Source of the DNA: OLB11 sp041392835
GTDB lineage: Bacteria > Bacteroidota > Bacteroidia > Chitinophagales > Chitinophagaceae
Length of the DNA: 64,000 bases
Assembly (NCBI GenBank): GCA_041392835.1
Contig: JAWKLF010000002.1
Location: 248,001 to 312,000, forward strand
Direction of reading: 5' to 3'
The translations under genes were made by a program, and so were the position numbers. The notes under the pieces are model-generated. The model was given only the letters and a program-made list of their open reading frames with translations. It was not told where the DNA came from and did no database searches. Shown here in pieces: positions 19,098-28,554 of this stretch (position 1 is the first letter of the stretch; every line of letters begins with the position of its first letter).

Positions 19098-19980
19098 AAT
19101 GGCATACCTGTAAAGCAAACTCGAAACGAATTTTAAGGGAAAATAAACCTTAACGACATTCCTGACATTGCAGGAGAAGTTTAAGAAACCTATTACTTTT
19201 TTTAAGCAAGTGGGAGACAAAGTATTTGTTATGTATGCAATCGTTACTGAAAGAACCAGAAAAATTTGCCATTGAAGTTTATCATCCAGTTGTCAACAGA
19301 GACACTTTTCAATATGTTTTTGAAAGTGAACAACCGCCCTCTTATCATTCAAATAAAAATTCACGAGAGATAACATCTAAATTCAAAAACTTTGAAATTC
19401 CATTTGAAATAAAAGCAAGAGTTAGAAAGAGCAGAAAAAAGAAGGTAAGACCGAGCAAGAAATTATCGAACTTGAAAAACAACAAGTCAAAATTTTGAAA
19501 GCAGTTTAAAGAGAATTTTGAACTATTTAATGCGGACACAGAAGAGGTTTTTGAAGAAACTCGACATAAGATGGAACATTCCAAAATGTAAACGAAATTG
19601 AGCGAGACAACTCTCAGGTGTTGAAAGTATTGACAATCTAAATTTGGCTGAACTTAGGCAAGAAATTGACCAAATTATTAGTGAAGCAGGACGATATTTT
19701 GTAAACAATAAGGACAAGCAACACATAATAAGACGATTTCAAAAATTGACATTTCTTGCTTACAGAAAAGGTAACATTGACATCAACGACACTGAACTTT
19801 CTGATGATGAATTAAGACAATTTTTATTGGAGTATGACGCAAATTTAAGAAACCGATAAAGGAACTTTTAATTCAATATTACAGAGTGAAGTATAGTAGA
19901 TTTATCATTTGAAGGACAACTTTTAGGCGTTTAAACTTTAGGTCTTGTTCTGTTTTTGTGACGTGACAGACTTTGACTAT
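19098..19980 (+). pseudogene. Decayed gene of unknown function in second putative cassette
   Basis: Several frames together read one protein: NDIPDIAGEV and QVGDKVFVMYAIV, then FAIEVYHPVVNRDTFQYVFE, QPPSYHSNKN, KFKNFEIPFEIKARVR, QFKENFELFNADTEE, and finally MAELRQEIDQIISEAGRYFV through DDELRQFLLEYDANLRN (19644-19859). The order is colinear, so one gene of roughly 280 codons has been broken by at least five indels or stops. The composition is that of a soluble cytoplasmic protein with a helical C-terminus. I do not recognise a named family. Confidence 0.5.
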
Positions 19981-20053
19981 GTAATCAATGCTGCACTTTC
20001 AGAGTGAAAATAAAAGAAGAAGAACACGATGACTTACCATTCTGACAAGAAAG

Positions 20054-20143
20054 GCAGCCACTAACAACTAAGTTTCGTGCGGTCTGGAAGATGGTATGAA
20101 AACGCTGTTGGCTAGTACAAGCTAAGCAGTAAATTTTATTATA
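20054..20143 (+). repeat. attC-like imperfect palindrome B with conserved downstream tail
   Basis: CAGCCACTAAC, AACTAAGTTTCGTGC, a short loop, then TATGAAAACGCT and GTTGGCTAG. The inner arms GTTTCGTGC and GTATGAAAAC pair imperfectly, the left arm carries extra unpaired bases as attC bottom-strand structures do, and outer boxes CCACTAAC and GTTGGC pair. The tail TACAAGCTAAGCAGTAAATT after the palindrome is repeated almost exactly at 35823. Confidence 0.6.
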
Positions 20144-20269
20144 TGGAGATATCGAACTTTTTAATAGTTCTCGATTTAGCTGTAAGTGGTACAGCTTTAT
20201 TGTAATTTTATTTTCATATTATTTCAAAACGGTTTCATTATTTCATTTTCTTCCTTACCTTCCCTACCA

Positions 20270-20575
20270 TTATGCGAGGTTAGATTGTGTCGCAATAAAT
20301 ATTTTTGTATGAACAGACCCACGTTTACCAAAAACATCTATTGTGATCATGGTGCCGTTTTACAACATGGACATTTGTGCAGTTTTGTTGCCACTGTTTT
20401 TTTGTGTTTACAACATTAATTGCGCTTGAAGATTTTTTTAGTTTTTGTCTTTTCCACGTGCTACTCAAAAATCCATAATGACGAATGCGTACAAAGCGAT
20501 GTGGTAAAATATGTTGTGCAAACCGACGTGTAAATTCTTTGAGCGTTAAGGTCATCTCTTTTTTTGAACCACCTT
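20270..20575 (-). pseudogene. IS91-family transposase, C-terminal remnant
   Basis: On the minus strand the frame reads KEMTLTLKEFTRRFAQHILP then HRFVRIRHYGFLSSTWKRQ, the conserved tail of IS91-type (Y2, HUH) transposases. After a frameshift it continues KCPCCK and GTMITIDVFGKRG, the last zinc-ribbon-like motif, ending at a stop at 20270. The catalytic HUH and tyrosine regions are absent. The truncated end lies directly beside the hairpin at 20583. Confidence 0.75.
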
Positions 20576-20582
20576 CACTCTT

Positions 20583-20610
20583 CGCAGTGTCTCCGTTTCC
20601 GGACACTGCG
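20583..20610. repeat. GTGTC..GACAC hairpin, copy at IS91 truncation point
   Basis: CGCAGTGTCTCCG and CGGACACTGCG form a stem with a TTTC loop. The same hairpin, with small changes, ends the dispersed repeats at 18228-18256 and 47703-47731. Here it separates the truncated IS91 gene from a solo IS1182 end. Confidence 0.7.
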
Positions 20611-20617
20611 GAAAAAT

Positions 20618-20731
20618 ACCAACTTTTCAACTTCCATTTTTCCATGCTCGCTTAATTCGAATTTAAATGCATCTTATTTATGTATATTTGTGAAACAAAT
20701 GGTAGTTTTTGGACAAACTGCCGTTATAGGC
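20618..20731 (+). repeat. Solo IS1182 right end joined to R'-like cassette edge
   Basis: 109 bases match 29383-29491 without indels, including the last codons of the IS1182 transposase (FNFHF region), TTCGAATTTAAATGCATC, and a hairpin with arms GGTAGTTT and AAACTGCC. Both copies end in CCGTTA and then diverge. The following GTTATAGGC (20723-20731) is the complement of GCCTATAAC at 28361. Confidence 0.7.
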
Positions 20732-20925
20732 TATGGCATTACTCCCCCAACCGACAGGCAGAAGCCCGACCAAACGATACATACCGACACGAGAAGAATA
20801 AAAAAGCCGACCCGACCGCACAGGAAAAAATTTAGAAAGACAAAATGAACCAAGCCCACCCCACCACCCAAACTTATCAAAGAGCTAATTCAGCCCACGA
20901 CAATTTGAATGTTGAACAAAAGCTA

Positions 20926-21588
20926 TCAACGCCTTTTCATCACTTTGGCGGCTTGCATTCGTGAAGTTACGTGCAGCTTGTTGTAAATCTTAGTCACATT
21001 ATTGCGGATAGTATTCGGGCTTAACCCTAATTTTTGTGCGATTTCTTTGTATTCCAATCCGTCCACTAACAGCGTTAAAATATCGGTTTCCCTGTTGGTA
21101 AGGTTGTATTCGTTTTCGGGTTGTGTCTGGTCTGATTTACTGAAATGTTGTTCTGTATTGGTGAGCAAATTCAACACTTTTCGGGCAATGCTTGGCGACA
21201 TTGGTGCACCTTCATTTTTCAGCAAATTATCAATGGCTTCTTTTATTTTTTCAATGGGTTCGTCTTTTAGTAAATAACCGTCTGCACCCGCTTTTATGGC
21301 ACTGAATATTTTTTCGTCCTCGTCAAAAATCGTCAGCATTAAATATCTGGTTTTCGGGAAACGTAGCTTCCCTTCTGTTACCGCTTCAATTCCGTCCATT
21401 ATTGGCATATCAATATCCATAAGCACCACGTCAGGCTCTATGGATTGCCTTGCATCTCTCATAGCCTGCAAAAAGTCTTTTCCATTTTCTGCTGTAAACA
21501 GCACTTCGTACCCTGCAAAACGACTAAATTTTTCTTTTAGAGTACTGCATAAACTCTTTTTATCATCAACAATAGCAATATAAATCAT
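20926..21588 (-). CDS. NarL/FixJ-family response regulator
   Basis: The 220-residue protein has an N-terminal receiver domain (acidic pocket IVDDKK; phospho-acceptor aspartate about residue 57 in VVLMDIDMPIMDG; LTIF and KAGADGYLLKDEP switch residues) and a C-terminal LuxR-type helix-turn-helix (NLTNRETDILTLLVDGLEY, KEIAQKLGLSPNTIRNNVTK). It should activate transcription when phosphorylated by the histidine kinase encoded 52 bases upstream. The probable targets are the divergent exported-protein genes from 23346 on, by proximity. Both TCS genes lie inside the putative 7.6-kb cassette. Confidence 0.92.
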   Translation of the reverse strand: MIYIAIVDDKKSLCSTLKEKFSRFAGYEVLFTAENGKDFLQAMRDARQSIEPDVVLMDIDMPIMDGIEAVTEGKLRFPKTRYLMLTIFDEDEKIFSAIKAGADGYLLKDEPIEKIKEAIDNLLKNEGAPMSPSIARKVLNLLTNTEQHFSKSDQTQPENEYNLTNRETDILTLLVDGLEYKEIAQKLGLSPNTIRNNVTKIYNKLHVTSRMQAAKVMKRR

Positions 21589-21640
21589 TTCCTTTTTTAG
21601 CCAAAATTACGATTACAACAATTCCTTTAAAATAGTACAT

Positions 21641-23233
21641 TTATACCGACAACAAATATCTTGCTCCTTTGCCTATTTCCGTTTCTAATGTAAGCGATAT
21701 ACCAAATTCGGCTGCCCGTTTTTTGATATTTTGCAAGCCGTATTGTTCCTTTTTTTGTTGCGTGATGTCAAAACCGATGCCGTTATCACCAATCACAATA
21801 ATCAGTTTTTCTTCTTCGCATTGCACATCAATTTTTATTTCGGTGGCGTTGGCATACTTGAAAGCATTGTTTAAAATTTCCTGACAAATCCTATAAAGAT
21901 TCAAGCCTAACAATGCATTCAATTCTCTTTTAGTTTTAATGTTTTCAGTAAAGTTTGTTTGTGTATTTCCGTGCTTAAACAAGGTTTTGGCAAATACTTT
22001 CAGCTTGTCCGAAAAATCTTGTACGTTGATATTGGCATCACTGATTGCCCATATTGTTTCACGCAGACTATTGATAACACTTCGTACCGATTGGTTAATG
22101 CTGTCTGTAACTTCCGTTCGTTTTTCTTCATTCTCATCGTTAATGCCGTCCAAAGAATAAATGATATAAGAAAGTTGTCCGCCTACATTGTCATGCAAAT
22201 CCCGTGCAATGCGTTCTTTGTCATTTTGCAGCTTTTTTAGCATCAAAAGTTCGTTTTGTTTTTTCTTTAAATCATTTCGGTTGAAAAGCCACAAGCCCAA
22301 TGCTATCATCAACAATAACACAGTAACAACAATCGTTAATAGCAAACGGTTTAATTCATTTTCCTGTTGCAGCAATTTATTTTCTTGTTCTTTTTTTTCG
22401 GTTTCATACAAGATTTCATACTTTGCAATGTTTACTGCTTTTTCTGCTCGCAAAACAGAATCTTTAAACTCAAACCATTGAAGCATATAGGTTCGGGCAG
22501 AAGTATCACTCAGCATAATCAAGCACTCTGCTTTGGCTCTGTAAGCATTTAAAATCGCTTCACGGTTTTCTGTTTCCAAATAAAGTTCTTCTTCTTTATT
22601 CACGTACTTCAACGCTTCTTCGTAATCTTTTTTCAGAAAGAAAGCATAATTGTAGCGTTTGCTTGCAGCGAAAGCCATCATTCCTTTGTCCTGCGACAGT
22701 TCGGCATACTTTTCGGCATTCGCAATCATACTTTCTATTTTCGCTGTATCTTTTGAAGTGTTTAAATGCAGTTCTGCCAATGTGGAGTATGTTTGTGACA
22801 GATGGGCATAGTCTTTTTCTTTCAGCATCAATTCAACGGCTTTGAAGCTGTATTTCTCAGCAGAATCAACTTTTTCATCTTCTATGTATAAAACGCCCAA
22901 AAAGTAGTACGCTTGTGAAAGCAAGGAATCGATATGGTGTTTTTGTATAATATGCAAGGCGTTGTAGCTCCATTTAAAAGAGGTAGTGTGGTCGTATAAA
23001 AAATAATGACATCGGGCAAGCGACAATGTAGCACTAGCCATAACAGTAGCGTTGTTTTCCGTTTCGGCTTGCTTTAATGCCTGTAAATATTTTTCTTGTG
23101 CAAGCGGATAGTTATTGTCTTCGTAAAACTGTTTTGCTTGTTTCAGTGTAGCTTCCAGTGATTGGGCATAGGCATTTACTACGCTAAAAACGCACAGACA
23201 CAAACTAAAAATTATACGCCACTGTTTTGCCAT
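21641..23233 (-). CDS. TPR-sensor histidine kinase (HisKA_3 / NarX-type), partner of the adjacent regulator
   Basis: A 530-residue membrane kinase. After a signal peptide (IIFSLCLCVFSVVNAYAQ) come about six tetratricopeptide repeats (residues about 25-260) in the periplasm, one transmembrane helix (LLLTIVVTVLLLMIALGLWL, about 298-317), a HisKA_3 dimerisation helix with the phospho-acceptor histidine in IARDLHDNVGGQLSY (about 343), and a HATPase domain with N-box QEILNNAFKYANA and G-boxes GDNGIGFD and GLQNIKKRA. It likely senses an envelope signal through the TPRs and phosphorylates the regulator at 20926. It is divergent from the T9SS protein gene at 23346. Confidence 0.93.
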   Translation of the reverse strand: MAKQWRIIFSLCLCVFSVVNAYAQSLEATLKQAKQFYEDNNYPLAQEKYLQALKQAETENNATVMASATLSLARCHYFLYDHTTSFKWSYNALHIIQKHHIDSLLSQAYYFLGVLYIEDEKVDSAEKYSFKAVELMLKEKDYAHLSQTYSTLAELHLNTSKDTAKIESMIANAEKYAELSQDKGMMAFAASKRYNYAFFLKKDYEEALKYVNKEEELYLETENREAILNAYRAKAECLIMLSDTSARTYMLQWFEFKDSVLRAEKAVNIAKYEILYETEKKEQENKLLQQENELNRLLLTIVVTVLLLMIALGLWLFNRNDLKKKQNELLMLKKLQNDKERIARDLHDNVGGQLSYIIYSLDGINDENEEKRTEVTDSINQSVRSVINSLRETIWAISDANINVQDFSDKLKVFAKTLFKHGNTQTNFTENIKTKRELNALLGLNLYRICQEILNNAFKYANATEIKIDVQCEEEKLIIVIGDNGIGFDITQQKKEQYGLQNIKKRAAEFGISLTLETEIGKGARYLLSV

Positions 23234-23345
23234 ATTCCGAGCTCACAAAGGTAACATCATATGCTATTAATGGGGTATGGTACATTCGTACTATTTCCCA
23301 CCCAAAAGCGATTGTAGATTTTTGAGGCACTAAAACATAAGAAAT

Positions 23346-24317
23346 ATGAGAAAGAATTTAATAAAATTGTTGGCTATTGTTACAATTTTTGCTAAAACAA
23401 CAAATTTATACGCACAAATTGCATTAACCAAAACGCTTCCTCCCATTGGAACAACGTACGAACTTTGGGGTAATACCTCATTACCCAATACTACCGCTAT
23501 CCCTGATACTGGAGCAAATATAACATGGGACTACAGTGCGATAACTACCACTTATAACAATGACATTATTATTAGAGGGTTGTCTGAAGTTCCATCTTCT
23601 GAACAGACATTAGTTCCGAATGCAGTATACGTTGAAGAGCAAATATTGCCAGGTGCACCTAACACAGATTGGCTACCAAGAGTTTTTTATCAAGATAATG
23701 GAGATTTTCTTATTGAAATAGCCAAAAAGAATTTCGGAACAACTGCGCCTGTATTGAGTTCAGACACGGTATTTGAATTTAACTTACCTTATCAATCTTC
23801 TACATTAGTGAATCTTGGTGCTACTGGTGGTGGTGGTGGCAATTTTGAGTACGCGGGATATGGAACACTCATTATTGGAAGTGATACATACAATAATGTG
23901 GCTATGTTTACAAAGGTTTTTACTATAGGAAGCGTAAATGGAAGTATCTTTTACTTTTATACACTAACGCCTCATTATCACAGACTGGCACGTATTTTTT
24001 TCTATGACGGTAACGTAGTGGCACCTGGAATCAACTACTACAAGCCTGCTGTAACTCCGACTGCAACAGCAGACTTTGAAAATATATTTAGTTCGTTGAC
24101 TGTTTACCCCAACCCTGCCAGCGAAATGGTAACAATCGGTAATCTGCCAATAGGTTCTACCCTAACTATTACAAACATTACGGGCAAAGTTGTTTATAAC
24201 TCATTAATCGACAACGAACAGACTACAATCAATACCTCAAACTATGTAAACGGAGTTTATATTTTGCACGTAAGTAATAATGGGATTGTTGCAACAAAAA
24301 AATTAGTAATTAATTAA
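23346..24317 (+). CDS. Secreted protein with type A T9SS sorting tail
   Basis: A 323-residue protein with signal peptide MRKNLIKLLAIVTIFAKTTN and a beta-rich body of unknown function. It ends in a T9SS C-terminal domain (SLTVYPNPASEMVTI, ITNITGKVVYN, NGVYILHVSNNG, ATKKLVIN). The signal peptide and the tail are close paralogues of those of the protein at 26528. It is the first gene of a rightward run of exported proteins opposite the two-component genes, so regulation by that system is plausible. Confidence 0.85.
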   Translation: MRKNLIKLLAIVTIFAKTTNLYAQIALTKTLPPIGTTYELWGNTSLPNTTAIPDTGANITWDYSAITTTYNNDIIIRGLSEVPSSEQTLVPNAVYVEEQILPGAPNTDWLPRVFYQDNGDFLIEIAKKNFGTTAPVLSSDTVFEFNLPYQSSTLVNLGATGGGGGNFEYAGYGTLIIGSDTYNNVAMFTKVFTIGSVNGSIFYFYTLTPHYHRLARIFFYDGNVVAPGINYYKPAVTPTATADFENIFSSLTVYPNPASEMVTIGNLPIGSTLTITNITGKVVYNSLIDNEQTTINTSNYVNGVYILHVSNNGIVATKKLVIN

Positions 24318-24327
24318 TTATATAACT

Positions 24328-25368
24328 ATGAGAAAGAATTTAATAAAACCCTTAGCAATCGCAGTATTTTTGGCAATTAATTACGGTGTTGCATTTTCAC
24401 AAGCGCCAATTGAAGAAGCCAAAAAGTATATATCGGTTTTCTTCAAGGAACAGTACGACCAGTCTGCCCCTCAAAAAGCGGTTCAAGAAAAAGGAGAAAA
24501 AATTGGAATTTTCATGCCTTATTTGGCACTTAAATTTAGTACGGGTATTTCAGGCTACCCATATAAATTAGCGGGTTTGACTACGGAGTCTGCATTCGTA
24601 ATGTTGGATATTGACACAACAGTATTTCAAGAGATAACGGACGAGTTTTATCTTCTTTTTTCTGAAAAACTTAAAGCTACAGGTATTAGAATAGTCACAT
24701 TTGAGGAGGTACAAAAATCTGCTCTTTACCAAGACCTAATTGCAGATCCTATAACTTCACGAAGTCTCAGTGATGTTTGGGTCGGCAAGTCGAGGATATA
24801 CACTCAAAACAATGCGCCCCTCTTATCTCTTCCCGGAATTGCTCCAAAAAGGAGCAAATGGATAAATGCTTTAAAAGCAACACCATCAATATTGAGATTA
24901 AATATTGATTTTTTTGAATTTGGAGAACTTTTAGACACAGCCAAGACTTACAAAGTTGAGGGAAGTTCAATTGTACCCACAATAAAAATTGCAGGTTCAT
25001 CAGACCTTAATAATAATTGGATCAATTTTTTTGAAGGGACTAAAACTATTCTGGATTCAGAAAAGGCTGCATTGCAAGATGTGGCGACAGGATTTCAAAT
25101 GGCTGGTTACATGAAATCTGATTTATACTTTACCAACAAGTCCATTTATGAGTCACTTCCATCCATAGAAGTTGCTAACTTGAAAGATGCCAATTTGCCT
25201 GATTGGGCAATTTCATTGAGAAATAAGTACAATGCAGAGATGAATAACCAATCATTCCAAGTTATAGGGGTTAAGATTGATAGGGAAATCTATAAAAAAG
25301 CTGTAATGAAGGCTCTTGAAAGATACAGCGATTATCTTGTTGCATTAATTAAATCCTATCAGCAATAA
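24328..25368 (+). CDS. Exported protein of unknown function
   Basis: A 346-residue protein starting 10 bases after the preceding stop, so clearly in the same operon. Its signal peptide (MRKNLIKPLAIAVFLAINYG) shares its first residues with that of the upstream gene. The mature part is a soluble mixed alpha/beta protein (SAFVMLDIDTTVFQEITDEF, LRLNIDFFEFGELLDTAKTY, RYSDYLVALIKSY at the end) without a T9SS tail or lipobox, so it probably stays in the periplasm. I do not recognise the family. Confidence 0.75.
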   Translation: MRKNLIKPLAIAVFLAINYGVAFSQAPIEEAKKYISVFFKEQYDQSAPQKAVQEKGEKIGIFMPYLALKFSTGISGYPYKLAGLTTESAFVMLDIDTTVFQEITDEFYLLFSEKLKATGIRIVTFEEVQKSALYQDLIADPITSRSLSDVWVGKSRIYTQNNAPLLSLPGIAPKRSKWINALKATPSILRLNIDFFEFGELLDTAKTYKVEGSSIVPTIKIAGSSDLNNNWINFFEGTKTILDSEKAALQDVATGFQMAGYMKSDLYFTNKSIYESLPSIEVANLKDANLPDWAISLRNKYNAEMNNQSFQVIGVKIDREIYKKAVMKALERYSDYLVALIKSYQQ

Positions 25369-25411
25369 TTCATACTTAGTAAGACCATTTTCAATAAATT
25401 AACAGTAAAGA

Positions 25412-26378
25412 ATGAAAAAGTTTTTTATCCCCATCCTATTCATTCTCGGTTTCAATGCCCAAGCACAAGTAGAAGTTGATGACCCTTATGCTATGCGGAA
25501 ACTCTGGGTAGATATTGACCCTGCAAATTTTGATTTTCATTTACAAAACCTTGTAAATGTAAATTTTGGACTAAGAGGCACTTACCACCTAAACCCCAAA
25601 ACTTCTGTCTATTCAGATTTTTACATAAGTTATTTTGACATGAACAAAACCTTAATTAAAAGTCTTGATAATGTTAAAGTTAATCGTTTTTTTAGGTTCA
25701 GAACGCATTTATCCTACGACCTCATTAACCGAGTAAAAAGAAAAAAAAGTAAATGTGCTTATTAGACAAACATCAGATTATAATGACGCTTACTGGAGTA
25801 ATTCAGATAAATATACGGTAACCTCTACATATATAACCGTTCCTGCGAAAATTCGAAAAACAGTCTCATTACATACCTCTTTGGAATTATTTAGAAGCAG
25901 TATTCAAGCTTCCTATGACTTTACTAAAAAAATTTATTACCAAAGAATAGGTGATATCCCTGATTCTTTAAGTTATTTTTCAAGCTCCAGTGTAAATGCA
26001 AATTACTTTCAACCAGTCCTTGCCGCTGGGGTGTCTTTTAAAAAGATTTTAAATGTTAAAGTGCGTTACGGGGGAGCATCCAGTTTATTCTTTAATAATA
26101 TCTATAATTCCAAAAATTTTGATTTACTTTTTGCTCCGTTTCACACTATCACAAACGCAAATGGTGGGGATAAACTTTAGGCTGTCGATTTTAAAAATTT
26201 GGGTTGGCGCTTTTAGTATGAGTTGCGACCCTTTCAAAAAGGCAAAGACCTTAACTATACAAATCTAGCGAGAAAAGGAGGCTTGTTCTATAAATTCGAA
26301 ATCGGTCAACGACCCGGAATTAAAGGATATAGAGCCTATTTTAATTTTGGAATGGGATGGAGGTTAATTGATAAATAA
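25412..26378 (+). pseudogene. Broken outer-membrane barrel-type protein
   Basis: A signal peptide (MKKFFIPILFILGFNAQAQ) and a beta-strand-rich sequence of about 320 codons are spread over three frames. Breaks are a slip in the A-run near 25745, shifts near 26170 and 26190, and an in-frame TAG near 26215 (context WRF-stop-YELRPFQKGK). After these the frame reads LARKGGLFYKFEIGQRPGIK through FGMGWRLIDK and stops at 26378 with an aromatic last strand. The nonsense codon cannot be removed by a single indel correction, favouring real decay. It is the third gene of the cassette operon. Confidence 0.7.
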
Positions 26379-26527
26379 TCGTTCTGTAATCTAGTTGTTA
26401 ATTTGCTTTTTAAAATAACTTCATAATGTGCCGATCCTGTTTATATTGTATCACAGCATAAGGTACATCTGTACTATTTCCAGATTCAAAACGGGTGATG
26501 AATTTTGTACTAAAAAATAAAAAAATC

Positions 26528-28204
26528 ATGAGAAAAAACATATTTAAAACAATGGTAATCGCAGTAGGTATTGCGGTTAGTCTAAATGTTAATGCGCAGG
26601 CACCAAATTGGCAATGGATAAGCTCAGGAGGAGATAGTAATCTGGGTGGAACAAATTATGCAACTGCATGTATCAATGATGGTCAAGGGAATACCCTACT
26701 TACAGGTTTTCAAGGTCAAACAATGGCTATACAAAAGTTTGATGGGAATGGCAATTTAATATGGACATCGAATATTACTCAGAAGTCAATTTTAAATAAA
26801 ATAAGTGACATAGCAGCCGATTCGGACGGAAATATCTATGTCGTTGGAAATTTTCGCGACACCTGTTATTTTGGTTCAACGATGCTAGTAGCTGTGCCGG
26901 GATACAATTACATCAATGCCGGATTCATTGCAAAATTGGACGGAAGTGGAAATTTCTTGTGGGCGATCAAAGGGAATGAATCCAGCCGTTGCGAGTCCAT
27001 TACTGTTGATCAAAACGATGATGTCCTGGTGGGGGGATATGTTGGAAACAATCTTGACTTGCAGATTGCCGGATTGACAGTTTCTAAATTATCGACAAGT
27101 AAGCACCTTTTTGTAGCCAAGATCAATTCCTCAGGAACAGGTGTTTGGGGGAAAGTTTATCAAGCTGCGTACACTGCAGCTCCTTCCGGATCGGATTGTT
27201 CTGTCAATGATATCGTTACAGACAATGCGGGAAATGTTTTATTCGCAGGAACGTTTAATGCAGGTGTTTCGGCCAACTTTGGAGGTACAACAGTTTCGAC
27301 AAGCGGACCTGAATGCTATGTTGCGAAAACCAACTCCAGTGGTGATTTACAATGGGTTAGACTGAGTACATCGGCTCAATCGTACAATGAAGCCAGTGCT
27401 CAAGGTGTTGGTGTGGATGCTAGCGGTAATGTTTATCTCATTGGATGGATCGAAGAAAATACTGATTTTGGAAGCTTTACGGCTTTATATTCTGGAACGA
27501 CAGGCATCAATACGCTGGTTTTGGTAAAATATAATTCGGATGGCACGGAACAGTGGCTTAAGGCTTTTGGAAAGGTGGAAAATGATTATGCCACTTCCAG
27601 AAACATAGGATTTGCGGCAACAGATTCAGGAGATAATTATATTGCTGCGCAAGCAGGTGCTTATCTTTCAGGGGGCATTGATTTCGGTGATGGTTTCTCA
27701 TCCAGTTTACCTACCAACAATAAAATCGTCAACTATGTGGTTAAAGTGAATAATGCGGGAACAACCCAATGGGCGAAGATCAATAATTCTAATTTGGGAG
27801 ATGAGTTTTTGAACATGTCTCTTGATGCTTCTGAGAATGTCTATGTCTGTGGTCGTTGGATTGAAGGTAGCGGATATGATCTTTTGTCACCCCCCTCTGG
27901 CACATCCGGAATATTGTTAGCAAAACTTGGCAATAACTCCCCTTCAACGAGCATTATAGAAAACACCACATACAACACATTTTCTGTTTTCCCCAACCCT
28001 ACAATAGCATTTGTAACCCTTGCTAACATTCCTAATGGATCTGCCATAAACATTATAGACATTACGGGAAAAGTTGTTTACAATTCCGTTTCAAAAACAG
28101 AAAATCATACAATCAATACTTCGGACTTTGTAAACGGAGTTTATATCGTTCAGATAATGAACAAGGGTAACATTGCCACTCAAAAATTGGTGGTAAGTAA
28201 GTAA
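26528..28204 (+). CDS. Secreted SBBP-repeat protein with type A T9SS sorting tail
   Basis: I choose the ATG at 26528 (MRKNIFKTMVIAVGIAVSLN, a signal peptide); an upstream in-frame ATG at 26495 adds 11 unlikely residues. The 558-residue protein has SBBP-type propeller repeats (DSDGNIYVVGNF, DNAGNVLFAGTF, DASGNVYLIGW, DASENVYVCGRW, with AKLD.SG.FLWA segments between). It ends with a T9SS tail (TFSVFPNPTIAFVTL, DITGKVVYNS, NGVYIVQIMNKG, ATQKLVVSK) paralogous to that of the protein at 23346. It is last in the cassette operon and is followed by a terminator hairpin. Confidence 0.85.
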   Translation: MRKNIFKTMVIAVGIAVSLNVNAQAPNWQWISSGGDSNLGGTNYATACINDGQGNTLLTGFQGQTMAIQKFDGNGNLIWTSNITQKSILNKISDIAADSDGNIYVVGNFRDTCYFGSTMLVAVPGYNYINAGFIAKLDGSGNFLWAIKGNESSRCESITVDQNDDVLVGGYVGNNLDLQIAGLTVSKLSTSKHLFVAKINSSGTGVWGKVYQAAYTAAPSGSDCSVNDIVTDNAGNVLFAGTFNAGVSANFGGTTVSTSGPECYVAKTNSSGDLQWVRLSTSAQSYNEASAQGVGVDASGNVYLIGWIEENTDFGSFTALYSGTTGINTLVLVKYNSDGTEQWLKAFGKVENDYATSRNIGFAATDSGDNYIAAQAGAYLSGGIDFGDGFSSSLPTNNKIVNYVVKVNNAGTTQWAKINNSNLGDEFLNMSLDASENVYVCGRWIEGSGYDLLSPPSGTSGILLAKLGNNSPSTSIIENTTYNTFSVFPNPTIAFVTLANIPNGSAINIIDITGKVVYNSVSKTENHTINTSDFVNGVYIVQIMNKGNIATQKLVVSK

Positions 28205-28228
28205 AAGACACATTTACAGACTTACATG

Positions 28229-28267
28229 CAAGGGCAAGCACATTTTGAGAAAAGAGCTTGCCCTTTT
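28229..28267 (+). terminator. Terminator hairpin with A-C-A / A-G-A internal mismatch
   Basis: Arms AGGGCAAGC and GCTTGCCCT are followed by a T-run. Inside the stem, ACATTTT faces AAAAGAG, giving two A:A mismatches around a C:G pair. The same arrangement occurs in the inverted repeats at 29564 and 35608. Confidence 0.75.
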
Positions 28268-28360
28268 TCGTGCCCGACAATTTTTTCCATTTCCCTCTTT
28301 TTTGTTTTTTCAGTAGACACCCCAACCAGAAAACAACACAGCAGACGACAAAAAACCACA

Positions 28361-28402
28361 GCCTATAACAACTAAGTTTTCGTGCAACATGGGTTCTTAT
28401 GT
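28361..28402 (+). repeat. attC-like left half, C (R'' box GCCTATAAC)
   Basis: GCCTATAAC followed by AACTAAGTTTTCGTGC, matching the left halves of sites B and D. The matching right arm (GCATGAAAACGC) is missing; an IS1182 remnant follows. GCCTATAAC is the exact complement of the R'-like box at 20723, and the match extends to 13 of 14 bases (GTTATAGGCTATGG against GTTATAGGCTGTGG). Confidence 0.6.
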
Positions 28403-28554
28403 AAAGCTATTTATCTTTTTTTAACAAAGGGCGATATGTAATTTAGTGTTTACTTCATGTGTTTATGTTTTAAGTTTCGGTAAGTGTTTTCCACTGAAAT
28501 TTTTAGGGGCGAAAAATCCCTTCAACGATTTTTCGAACCGTATAAAAAATTTAT

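Noticed and set aside
20732..20925. Plus-strand open frame 20564-20848 as a possible small cassette protein.
   Set aside because: It starts inside the IS91/hairpin/IS1182 scraps and its composition (K, P, T, R-rich) follows from the A/C-rich cassette margin.
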